The notes under the pieces: generated by a model
Told to the model about the DNA's origin: nothing
The model's database searches: none
Seen by the model: the letters and a program-made list of their open reading frames with translations, nothing else
DNA from: Nocardioides zeae
GTDB lineage: Bacteria; Actinomycetota; Actinomycetes; Propionibacteriales; Nocardioidaceae
NCBI RefSeq assembly: GCF_030818655.1
Contig: NZ_JAUTAN010000001.1
Location: forward strand, 2,666,001 to 2,730,000
Length of the DNA stretch: 64,000 nucleotides
Reading direction: 5' to 3'
Program-made: the position numbers and the translations under genes
In this document: positions 35,361 through 43,833 of the stretch, in pieces
Layout of the letters: each line of letters starts with the position of its first letter
How positions within the stretch are numbered: position 1 is the stretch's first letter

Positions 35361-35420
35361 TGTGCGGCTGGGACGGGTCCCGCCCGACCCGACCCGCACC
35401 GACCGCACAGTTCCGCACCC
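35361..35420 (+). repeat. Divergent third copy of the 172-base repeat unit (first ~60 bases)
   Basis: Begins TGTGCGGCTGGGACGGGTCC and has CAGTTC at offset 48, exactly as in the two full units at 49709 and 50007. It lacks the GAAAACGCGGAC motifs and is framed on both sides by 48-base palindromes. Confidence 0.6.
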
Positions 35421-35450
35421 CGCCGGTCGGCACCGGTCACCCCCACCCCG

Positions 35451-35498
35451 GGACGTCATGCGAGCCGCAGCCCCCGGGCGCCGCGCCGCATGACGTCC
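35451..35498. repeat. 48-base palindromic element, copy 3
   Basis: Arms GGACGTCATGCG (35451-35462) and CGCATGACGTCC (35487-35498) are identical to copy 2, and the 24-base loop differs at only a few positions. Followed by CGCAGGGGGTACGG. Fully intergenic. Confidence 0.92.
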
Positions 35499-35732
35499 CG
35501 CAGGGGGTACGGGGGCAGAGCGCCGAGTGGCGCAGTCTCGTCACGCTCCGGGCGCTGCACGTGCTCGCGGCGCACGGCCGGCGGGGCTGACCACCCGCGG
35601 ACCTCACCCCGGCGGGTGAGGGCGGCCCGCTCGCGTGGCGCGGCCTGCCGCCCGCACCCTAGGGTCGACCGGACTGATCGGCCGGTCCGGACCTCCCGGG
35701 GCGCCAGGTGCGCTCGGGGAAGGAGCACAGCA

Positions 35733-38012
35733 GTGGAGCCCGTGCCCCAGCCGGTGGTGCGACCCCACGGCGTGGCCCACACGCCGGCCTACCCCGAGGC
35801 CGACCTCACCAACTGCGACCGCGAGCCGATCCACGTGCCGGGCGCGATCCAACCGCACGGCCTCCTCCTGGCGCTCGACGAGCACCTCGGCGCGGTCGTG
35901 ATCGCGTCGGCCAACGCGGCCGAGCTCCTGGGCGTGCCCGCCGACGCGGTCGTCGGCGCCACCCCCGTCGACCTCCTCGGCCCCGACGCCACGGCCACCA
36001 TCGCTGCGCGCGTGGCCGCGGGCCTGCCCACCGAGCCGCTGGTGCTGGTGCTGCCGGAGGGCCCCGGCGCCCTCCGCGGCACGGAGCTCGACGTGCACGT
36101 CGTGCGCAGCGGGGACCGCGTCGTGATCGAGCTCGAGCCGGTCGTCGGCACGGGCAGCCTGTCGTTGTCCTACGGCTCAGCCCGCGGCGCGATGGCCCGC
36201 CTGAGCGGCACGGAGTCGAGCGCCGACCTCGCCGACCACCTCGCCCGCGAGGTGCGGGAGCTGCTCGGCTTCGACCGCGTGATGGTCTACCGCTTCGACG
36301 CGCAGTGGAACGGCGAGGTGATCGCCGAGCAGCGGCGCCCCGACCTCAACCCGTTCCTGGGGCTGCACTACCCCGCGACCGACATCCCCGCCCAGGCACG
36401 GCGGCTCTACACGGTCAACTGGACGCGGCTGATCGCCGACATCGGCTACACCCCGGTGCCGCTCGACCCCATCGTCGACCCGGCCACCGACGCGCCCCTC
36501 GACCTGTCGTCCTCGCGGTTGCGCAGCGTCTCGCCGATCCACGTCGAGTACCTCGGCAACATGGGCGTCAGCGCCTCCATGTCGATCTCGCTGGTCGTCG
36601 ACGACCAGCTGTGGGGCCTCATCGCGTGCCACCACTACTCGGGGCCGCACCGCCCGGCGCAGGACGCCCGCGGCGCCGCCGAGTTCCTCGCCCAGGTCGC
36701 CTCGCAGCTGATCGGCGAGCGGGAGCGCGCCGAGGGCCGCGAGGCCGCGCTGCGTGCCCGCACGATGCTCGCCGGCATGGTCACCCGCATCACCACCAGC
36801 CCGGAGAACCCGCTGGAGACCCTCATCGCCGACCCCGAGCTGCTGACGCTCATGGGGGCGACCGGCGCCGCGCTGGCCCACGACGACCTGCTCCTCACCG
36901 CGGGCACCGTGCCCGGCGAGGACGAGCTCCGCGCCGTCGCGCGCGTGCTGGCCGACAAGGAGAGCTACGCGACGTACACCGACGACGTGTCGGCGCTCGA
37001 GCCGCGGCTCGGCGACCTCCCCGACGTGGCCCGGTACGCCGCGGGAGCGCTCCGCATCGGCGCCGAGCCCGACCGGTGGATCCTCTGGCTGCGGCCCGAG
37101 CAGGAGCAGACCGTCGACTGGGGCGGCGACCCCCGCAACAAGCAGGTGGCCGCGGCCGAGGGGCCCGAGGTGCGGCTCAGCCCGCGGCGTTCCTTCGAGA
37201 AGTGGCGCCAGGTGGTGCGGGGTCGGTCGTTGCCGTGGGAGCCGTGGCAGGTCGAGGCGGCCGACGCGCTCGGCGTGCACGTCACGGGCCTCCTGCTCTC
37301 CCGCGCCCGCGAGCACGTGCAGGTCGCCGAGTCGGTCCAGCAGAGCGTCGTGCTCGGCGAGGTGCCGCAGTTCGACGGCCTGGAGGTCGCGGCGCGCTAC
37401 CTGCCCGCGTCCACCGTGCAGATGGGCGGCGACTGGTGGGACGCGTTCGAGATCGCGCCCGGCCGGGTCGTCATCGTGCTCGGCGACGTCGCCGGCCACG
37501 GGGTGGAGTCCGCCTCCGCGATGATCCAGCTGCGCACGGCGCTGCGGGCCTACATGTACGCGGGCTCCACCGTCGCCCAGACGCTCGACCAGCTCGACCA
37601 CCTCATGATCAGCCTGCTGCGCGAGCACGTCGCGACGGCCGTGGCCGCCGAGGTGGACCTGGCCACCGGCCGGGTCGACCTCGCCGCCGCCGGCCACCTC
37701 CCGCCCCTGCTGGCCGCACCCGGCGGCACGGCGGACCTCGCGATGACGGCCCGGCCGCTCCTCGGCTTCGGGGCGTCGGAGGCGCCGGTCACGACCTTCA
37801 CGCTCGCGCCCGGCGAGACGCTCATGCTCTACAGCGACGGTCTCGTCGAGCGCCGGGGCGTCGACATGGGCGAGCGCACGGCGGTGGTGCGCTCGCTCGC
37901 GACCTACGACCCCGCCGTGGCCCTCGACGACTGGGTCGACCGGGTGCTCACGATCCGCGACGGCACCGAGGACGACGACACGACGGTGCTGGCGGTGCGG
38001 CGCCCGCTCTGA
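35733..38012 (+). CDS. Bacteriophytochrome photosensor fused to a SpoIIE-type PP2C phosphatase
   Basis: 759-residue signalling protein. PAS (about 20-125) with a candidate biliverdin-attachment Cys28 in DLTNCDREPIHVPGAIQPHG, GAF (about 140-310) with PATDIP (214-219) and the chromophore-pocket ACHHYSGPHRP, PHY (about 320-490) with WGGDP and the tongue motif PRRSF (484-488). The SpoIIE phosphatase (about 535-755) has MGGDWWDAF, LGDVAGHG, YSDGLVERRG and DDDTTVLAV. Output is therefore Ser/Thr dephosphorylation, probably of a STAS anti-sigma antagonist, instead of histidine kinase signalling. GTG start with AAGGAG. Confidence 0.93.
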   Translation: MEPVPQPVVRPHGVAHTPAYPEADLTNCDREPIHVPGAIQPHGLLLALDEHLGAVVIASANAAELLGVPADAVVGATPVDLLGPDATATIAARVAAGLPTEPLVLVLPEGPGALRGTELDVHVVRSGDRVVIELEPVVGTGSLSLSYGSARGAMARLSGTESSADLADHLAREVRELLGFDRVMVYRFDAQWNGEVIAEQRRPDLNPFLGLHYPATDIPAQARRLYTVNWTRLIADIGYTPVPLDPIVDPATDAPLDLSSSRLRSVSPIHVEYLGNMGVSASMSISLVVDDQLWGLIACHHYSGPHRPAQDARGAAEFLAQVASQLIGERERAEGREAALRARTMLAGMVTRITTSPENPLETLIADPELLTLMGATGAALAHDDLLLTAGTVPGEDELRAVARVLADKESYATYTDDVSALEPRLGDLPDVARYAAGALRIGAEPDRWILWLRPEQEQTVDWGGDPRNKQVAAAEGPEVRLSPRRSFEKWRQVVRGRSLPWEPWQVEAADALGVHVTGLLLSRAREHVQVAESVQQSVVLGEVPQFDGLEVAARYLPASTVQMGGDWWDAFEIAPGRVVIVLGDVAGHGVESASAMIQLRTALRAYMYAGSTVAQTLDQLDHLMISLLREHVATAVAAEVDLATGRVDLAAAGHLPPLLAAPGGTADLAMTARPLLGFGASEAPVTTFTLAPGETLMLYSDGLVERRGVDMGERTAVVRSLATYDPAVALDDWVDRVLTIRDGTEDDDTTVLAVRRPL

Positions 38013-38052
38013 GGCACCGGCGGCGGTGTGCCCGGGTCCGGCTCGACGCGGC

Positions 38053-39702
38053 TCAGGACACCACGCGCAGCACGACGAGGGCGACGTCGTCCTCCTCCTC
38101 GGAGGGCACGACGAGGGTCGAGAGCAGGTGGTCGCTGAGCGCCTCGGCGTCGAGGTGCGCCCCTGCGGCCAGCGCCGTGCAGAGCTCCTTGATGCTCACG
38201 TCGAGCGGGATGCCGCGCCGCTCGATGAGGCCGTCCGTGTAGAGCACGACCGTCGAGCCCACCGGGAGGTGGACGGCGAGGTCGGTGCGCACGGTGGCCG
38301 GGTCGATGCCGAGGATCGTCTCGCCGCCGGCGTCGAGCACCTGCGTGGTGCCGTCGGGGCGGAGCAGCACGGCGGGCGGGTGGCCGGCGCGCGACCACAC
38401 GAAGCGCCAGCGGTCGCGCTGCGCGTCGGGGTCGAGCTGCTCCAGGAGCTCGAGCGGCTCGACCCGCGCCACGATGGCCGTCGCGATCGAGCGCACCTCC
38501 AGCAGCTCGAGCGCACGGTCGAGGCCCTCGAGCACCCGTGCTGGGCCGTCGACCGTCGCCACGGCGATCCCGCGGGTCAGGTTGCGCGCCTGGGCCATGG
38601 TGCCGGCGGCGGCGAGGTCGTGCCCGGCGACGTCGCCGATGGCGAGCACGAGGGCGCCGTCGTGCTGGAGGAACGCGTCGTACCAGTCCCCGCCGATCTG
38701 GGCGACGTGCGCCGCGGGGACGTACCGCACCGCCACCGCCAGCCGCTCGTGCTCCGGCGGCGGCGTCAGCAGCGCGCGCTGCAGCGCGATGGACACGTTC
38801 CGCTCCGCCTCCGCCTGCCGGCGCTCCGACGCGAGCAGCTCGATGCGGGTGAGGGCCTGCGTGAGGGCGTTCGCGATGCCGCGGAGGAAGTGCCGGTAGT
38901 GGTAGTCGAACGGCAGCCGGCCGCTCTGGCGGGCCACGAGCACGGGCACCTCCTCCCCCGGGGCGGGCTGACCGAGCTGCAGCCAGACGACGCGCCCGGC
39001 GGCGGTCTCCTCCACGTACGCCGCGGTCGGCACCAGCAGCGCGGACGGCGCCGGCGGCAGGTCGGCGCCGTCCGCGCCCGCGTCCACCGGCTCGCCCGGC
39101 AGCCGCAGGTCGATGGCCGCGAACTCCTCGGTGAGGCCGCGCAGCAGGGCCAGCGACCGGGACCGGAGGTCCTGCGCGGTCGTCGCGCCGGCAAGCACGT
39201 CGGCGAGCCCGGTCAGCGTGATCGCCCGTCGCTGTGCGAGCACCATCGACGTGATCTCCACGGCGATGTCGAGCACGCCCTCGATCCGGCCGCCGGTGCC
39301 CTGGACGGGCGAGTAGGAGTAGGTGAACCAGCAGTCCTCGAGGAAGCCGCGGCGGTGCAGCGGCATGAGGGTGCGGTCGACCCGGAACGACCCTCCGCCG
39401 TCGAGCACCCCCTGCATGAGCGGCCCGATCTCGTCCCACGCCTCCGGGAACACCGACTGCGCGGTGCGACCGAGCGCGTCCGGGTGCTTGTCGGCGATGA
39501 GCTCGACGTAGGCCTCGTTGTAGAGCAGCACGAACTCCTCGCCCCACAACAGCACGGCGGGGAACCGGGAGTTCACGATGGTGCGCAGGGCACCACGCAG
39601 CGTGCCGGTCCACTGCTCGGGCGGGCCGAGCGGGGTCGACGCCCAGTCCACGGCGTCGTAGCGCGCATGCAGGTCGGGGCCTGCCCCCTCCCAGAGCGTC
39701 AC
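38053..39702 (-). CDS. PAS-domain SpoIIE-type PP2C phosphatase
   Basis: 549-residue protein. An N-terminal PAS domain (about 20-155; PLGPPEQWTGTLRGALR and LLWGEEFVLLYNEAYVELIA) leads through a GAF-like region and a coiled segment (ASERRQAEAERNVSIALQRA) to the phosphatase (about 330-545) with IGGDWYDAF, IGDVAGHD, YTDGLIERRG and DDVALVVLR. It should dephosphorylate anti-sigma antagonists in response to a PAS/GAF signal. Convergent with the phytochrome phosphatase, 40 bases apart, so two inputs may feed the same regulon. GTG start at 39702. Confidence 0.9.
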   Translation of the reverse strand: MTLWEGAGPDLHARYDAVDWASTPLGPPEQWTGTLRGALRTIVNSRFPAVLLWGEEFVLLYNEAYVELIADKHPDALGRTAQSVFPEAWDEIGPLMQGVLDGGGSFRVDRTLMPLHRRGFLEDCWFTYSYSPVQGTGGRIEGVLDIAVEITSMVLAQRRAITLTGLADVLAGATTAQDLRSRSLALLRGLTEEFAAIDLRLPGEPVDAGADGADLPPAPSALLVPTAAYVEETAAGRVVWLQLGQPAPGEEVPVLVARQSGRLPFDYHYRHFLRGIANALTQALTRIELLASERRQAEAERNVSIALQRALLTPPPEHERLAVAVRYVPAAHVAQIGGDWYDAFLQHDGALVLAIGDVAGHDLAAAGTMAQARNLTRGIAVATVDGPARVLEGLDRALELLEVRSIATAIVARVEPLELLEQLDPDAQRDRWRFVWSRAGHPPAVLLRPDGTTQVLDAGGETILGIDPATVRTDLAVHLPVGSTVVLYTDGLIERRGIPLDVSIKELCTALAAGAHLDAEALSDHLLSTLVVPSEEEDDVALVVLRVVS

Positions 39703-39754
39703 CTCAGCAACCTACCGAGTGCCCCCCGACGACCCTGCGCCGATCGGTCGTCGC

Positions 39755-40462
39755 TCACCCCTTCGGGCGGGACCAGTACGCCGCGAGCCCGGCCACCACG
39801 AGGGTGAGGACCGCCGACAGCGCCAGCCCCGCGGCGAGGTCCACCCGCAGCAGCAGAGCCCCCACGGCCGCGCCCGCCGCGATGAGGAGGATGGCCAGCA
39901 GGCGCCGGATCCACGGCTGCCCCGTGCGCGCCCCCAGCCAGGAGTCGGCCGCGAGGCCCGTGATCGTGGAGGTGACGACGACGGTCGTGACGTCCTTGAC
40001 CGCGACGTGCCGCGCGAGGGCCGCCTGCAGGCCCATGGCCACCGCGACGACCGCCGCGACGACCACCGTCGCGACGCCGCCCTCGCCGACGCCGTCCTCG
40101 AGCGCCGTGCAGGCCGCCGTGACCGCCAGCAGCACCGCCACCCCGATCATCAGCAGCGAGACACGCCGACCCCAGCCGGCGTCGTGGCCCCGCACGCACC
40201 GGCCGCCCACGGCGGCCCCGGCCATGAAGGCCGCGAGCGCGCAGACGGGCCCCACGACGGGGAGGTCGTCCGCGCCGGCCGCCCCCATGCCGAGGATGAC
40301 GACGTTGCCGGTCATGTTGCCGGTGAAGACCTTGTCGAGGCCGAGGTAGCCGACCGCGTCGGCCACCCCGGTCGAGAAGGTGAGCACCAGGAGCAGGGCG
40401 AGGCTGCGCGGGTGGTCGAGGAGCGAGTCGGTGCGGGGAGCGGCAGCAGCGGGCGCGGTCAC
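39755..40462 (-). CDS. YoaK-family (DUF1275) membrane protein
   Basis: 235-residue integral membrane protein with about six hydrophobic segments. Family motifs: LTFSTGVADAVGYLGLDKVFTGNMTGNVV near the first helix, AAFMAGAAVGG, and MGLQAALARHVAVKDVTTVVVTSTITGL. Function of the family is unknown. Start chosen at GTG 40462 (VTAPAAAAP), since the open frame 18 codons further up has no family similarity. It follows 7 bases after the gamma-glutamyltransferase gene. Confidence 0.87.
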   Translation of the reverse strand: MTAPAAAAPRTDSLLDHPRSLALLLVLTFSTGVADAVGYLGLDKVFTGNMTGNVVILGMGAAGADDLPVVGPVCALAAFMAGAAVGGRCVRGHDAGWGRRVSLLMIGVAVLLAVTAACTALEDGVGEGGVATVVVAAVVAVAMGLQAALARHVAVKDVTTVVVTSTITGLAADSWLGARTGQPWIRRLLAILLIAAGAAVGALLLRVDLAAGLALSAVLTLVVAGLAAYWSRPKG

Positions 40463-40469
40463 GCGCCCA

Positions 40470-42336
40470 TCATCGACCGGCGGCGTACCCCTGCGCACCG
40501 CGGGGGTTGGCCGCACCGAACAGCCAGCCGGTCGCCGGGTCCCGACCGACCGTGGAGATGCGTCCGAGCGTCCAGTCCCCCGCCACCGTCAGCACGTGTC
40601 CCCGCTCGCGCAGCTCGCCCAGCACCACCTCCCCGAGGCGGGCCTCCGCGACGACGCCACCCGGCTCCCAGGTGCGCGGCCAGAACGAGCTCACGGCCGC
40701 GGTGGTGTGGAAGGCGGGCGCGTCGATGGCGGCCTGCGGGCTCCACCCGCCGACGAGGAGCCGCAGGAGGTAGAGCAGCTGCCACTGGTCCTGCTGGTCG
40801 CCGCCGGGCGTGCCGAGCGCCGCGAACGGTCGTCCGTCGCGGCTCAGCACCGTCGGGCTGAGCGTCGTGCGCGGCCGGGCGCCGGGGCGCAGCGCCGAGG
40901 GGCTCGACTCGTCGAGCCACGTCATCTGCAGGCGCGTGCCGAGGCAGAAGCCCAGCTCGGGGATCGTCGGCGACGACTGCAGCCACCCGCCCGACGGCGT
41001 CAGCGCCACCAGGTTGCCCCGCGGCGTCGACCACGTCGAGGTGGCACGTGTCGCCGCGCGTCGTGCCGTGGCGGGCGACCGTCGGCTCGCCGACGCCCAC
41101 GGGCGCGGGTCCCGGCTGCCCCGGTCCCCGCGGCCCGGTGACGACCACGTCCGCCGGTGTGCGCAGCGGCGGCGCGAAGGGCGTCGCCCCCGGGACCACC
41201 CCGGGCCGGTGCTCGAGCGAGGCGGTCTCGCCGACGAGCGCGGCCCGCTCCGCGGCGTACGCCGGCGTGAGCAGGTGGGCGAGCACCGCCGGGTCGGCGC
41301 CGGAGCCGTAGTAGGCGTCCCGGTCGGCCAGCGCCAGCTTGAGCACCTCGAGCACCGTGTGGGCCCCGAGGGCCGTCGACGGGTCGAGCCGCTCGTCGGG
41401 CAGCTGGTCGAGGATCGCGAGGCACTGGAGCAGCACCGGCCCCTGGCTGGAGAAGCCCGCCTTGTGGACCGTCGTGCCCCGGAAGTCGAGCGTGAGCGGC
41501 TCCGCGAGCCGCACGTGGTCCGCGGCGAGGTCGGCGAGCGCGAGCACGCCCGCGTGGTCGGTGCCCGACGAGTGCCGGTGGGGCCGTCCCGCCCCGGTGA
41601 CGAGGGCCTGCCCCACGCGCCCGGAACGCCACTCGGCCCGCGCGGCGCGGATGCGCGCGACCCGGGCCTCCTCGTCGGTCCCCGCGTCCAGGTCGGCGGT
41701 CGCCGCCGTGCCCGCCGCCACGAGCGCCCGCAGGGTCGCGGCGTAGGCCGGGTTGCGCACGACGTCGCCGGGCTCGGGGACCCGACCGTCGACGAGCCAC
41801 AGGGCGGCCGAGTCGGGCCAGTGGTCGGTGAAGTGGTCCCGCATCGTGGCGATGGTGCGACAGAGCTGGGCACCGGCCGGGTGCCCGTCCTCCAGGTAGT
41901 GCACCGCGGGCGCGAGCACGTCGCCGAGCTCCCACGTGCCGTGGTCCTCGAGCAGCCGGAGGAGCGCCTCCACGGCGGCCGGCACGGCGGCGGCGAGCGC
42001 CCCGCTGCCGGGCACGTCGTCGAGGCCCTCGGCGCGCAGGTGGGCGATGGTCGCCCCGGCCGGCGCCGGGCCCTGGCCGTCGACCACCACCGGGTCGGCG
42101 CCGGCGGGCGCGACGATCCCCATGAGGTCACCGCCCGGGCCGTTGAGGTGGGGCTCGACGGCGTGGAGCACGAAGGCTCCGGCGACGGCCGCGTCGAACG
42201 CGTTGCCGCCGCGCTCCAGCACCGACTGCGCGCTCGCCGCGGCGAGCCAGTGGGTGCCCGCCGCCATCCCGAACGACCCCGTGAGTGTGGGACGGGTCAG
42301 GTCGGCGGGCGGCGGCGTGAACGCGGAGGAGCTCAT
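40470..42336 (-). pseudogene. Gamma-glutamyltransferase, interrupted by a one-base frameshift at the catalytic signature
   Basis: About 621 residues if repaired. The large-subunit part has LERGGNAFDAAVAGAFVLHA, EPHLNGPGGDLMG, KAGFSSQGPVLLQ. The processing and nucleophile region HGTTRGDTCHLDVVDAAG is read in one frame. The rest of the signature (GNLVALTPSGGWLQSSPTIP) and the whole small subunit (FAALGTPGGDQQDQWQLL; NPRGAQGYAAGR) are in another. Dropping one G from the GGGG run (plus-strand CCCC 41017-41020) restores one frame. As written the protein would lack its catalytic small subunit. No signal peptide is visible, so a cytoplasmic amide/glutathione-type hydrolase is likely if active. Confidence 0.85.
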
Positions 42337-42449
42337 CCGTCGAGCATGCCACCCGCGCCCGACGCTTCCGCACGCCTCCTCCACAGCCGCAGGGGTACGC
42401 CGCGGCCTGCGCCGCGCCGTACCCCTGCGGGTGGGTGCCGAGGAAGGGG

Positions 42450-43799
42450 TCAGGCCCGGGCCGTCTCCTCCGCGGCCGCGGACTCCTTGGCCAGGGCCGC
42501 GATGCGGTCCGTGGTGGGCGCACCGCTCGGACGCTCCGACCAGGTCTGGCCGAGGCCGCTGGAGCGCTCGAGGTCGTAGGCGCTCTCCGAGTGCTGCGAC
42601 AGGTCGAGTCCGGCGAGCTCGTCCTCCTCGCTGACCCGCAGGCCCATCGTCTTGTCGAGCACCTTCGCGATCACCCAGGTCACGACGAACGCGTAGGCGC
42701 AGACGGCGCCGATCGCGACGACCTCGCGCCAGGCGATGTCCCAGCTGCCGCCGAAGAGGACGCCCTCGATGCCCGCCGGCGAGCCCGAGAAGCCGATGAG
42801 CACGACGCAGAGCGAGCCCACGATGCCACCCATGCCGTGCACGGCGAACGCGTCGAGGGTCTCGTCGACGCCCAGCTTGGTCTTCCAGGTGCAGGCCCAG
42901 GCGACGAAGGCGCCCGAGGCGATGCCGACGACGATCGCGCCGAGCGAGTCCACGGCGTCCGCCGACGGGGTGATGCCGACGAGGCCGGCGATGATGCCCG
43001 AGGCCATGCCGAGGGTGGTGGGCGCGCCGTCACGGATCTTCTCGACGAGGCAGAAGCCGATCATGCCGGTGGAGCCGGCGATGAGGGTGGTGAGGACGGC
43101 GTACTGCGCCAGGAAGTTCGCGCCACCCGCGGTACCGCCGTTGAAGCCGAACCAGCCCATCCACAGCAGACCGGCGCCGAGGAGCACCAGCGGGAGGTTG
43201 TGGGGGCGGTTGCCCATGTTCTTGCGGGGGCCGAGCACCATCGCGAGCGCCAGCGCGCCGAGGCCCGCGGACATGTGGACCGCCGTGCCGCCGGCGTAGT
43301 CGTGGAGACCGAGGTCGTTGCGCAGCCAGCCGCCCTGCGTGCCCTCGCCGTCGTAGGCGAAGACCCAGTGGCCGAGCGGGAAGTAGACCGCCGTGACCCA
43401 CAGCGCGGAGAAGACCAGCCAGCCGCCGAACTTCATGCGGCCGACCGCGCCGGAGGCGACGATCGCGACGGTGATGGCGGCGAAGAGGATGTAGAAGGCG
43501 AACCAGTAGGGGTCGACGAGCTGCGCCTCGCCCGGGTCCTCGTAGATCCCCAGGAACCCGAGGTAGCCGTCGGGATTGCCGATGAGGCCGAGCCCGCCGA
43601 CGGAGTCACCGACGACGAGGCCGTGGCCGAAGAGCACGTAGAGGACGGTGGTGGTGCCGAGCGTGCTCATCGTCATCATGATCATGCTGAGCGCGTTCTT
43701 GCTGCCCACCATGCCCCCGTAGAACAGGGCGATGCCCGGGAACATGATGATGACGAGCGCCAGTGCGGCGAGCATCCACGCGACGTCTGCTGCGGGCAT
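42450..43799 (-). CDS. amtB: Ammonium transporter (Amt)
   Basis: 449-residue channel with about 11 transmembrane helices. Conserved features: FPGIALFYGGMVGSKNALSM at the first helices, the pore His pair in GGTAVHMSAG and FAVHGMGG, and WMGWFGFNGGTAGGAN. C-terminal cytoplasmic tail (DELAGLDLSQHSESAYDL) is the segment contacted by PII proteins in homologues. AAGGAG precedes ATG 43799. It follows the N-demethylase genes by 34 bases on the same strand, so it probably takes up ammonium or methylammonium connected with methylamine use. No glnK/glnD follows. Confidence 0.93.
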   Translation of the reverse strand: MPAADVAWMLAALALVIIMFPGIALFYGGMVGSKNALSMIMMTMSTLGTTTVLYVLFGHGLVVGDSVGGLGLIGNPDGYLGFLGIYEDPGEAQLVDPYWFAFYILFAAITVAIVASGAVGRMKFGGWLVFSALWVTAVYFPLGHWVFAYDGEGTQGGWLRNDLGLHDYAGGTAVHMSAGLGALALAMVLGPRKNMGNRPHNLPLVLLGAGLLWMGWFGFNGGTAGGANFLAQYAVLTTLIAGSTGMIGFCLVEKIRDGAPTTLGMASGIIAGLVGITPSADAVDSLGAIVVGIASGAFVAWACTWKTKLGVDETLDAFAVHGMGGIVGSLCVVLIGFSGSPAGIEGVLFGGSWDIAWREVVAIGAVCAYAFVVTWVIAKVLDKTMGLRVSEEDELAGLDLSQHSESAYDLERSSGLGQTWSERPSGAPTTDRIAALAKESAAAEETARA

Positions 43800-43833
43800 G
43801 CGGTTCTCCTTCTCGGGGGTGGAGCGAGGGGCT

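Larger units (their letters stand above)
35265..35732. other. 468-base intergenic region with palindromic repeats and phytochrome promoter
   Basis: No convincing gene. It holds the end of palindrome copy 2, a divergent partial copy of the 172-base repeat unit (35361-35420), palindrome copy 3 (35451-35498), then about 150 bases of ordinary GC-rich sequence. Near the phytochrome gene an inverted pair CCGGAC/GTCCGG (35669-35690) is a possible operator, and AAGGAG sits 8 bases before the GTG start at 35733. Confidence 0.7.
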
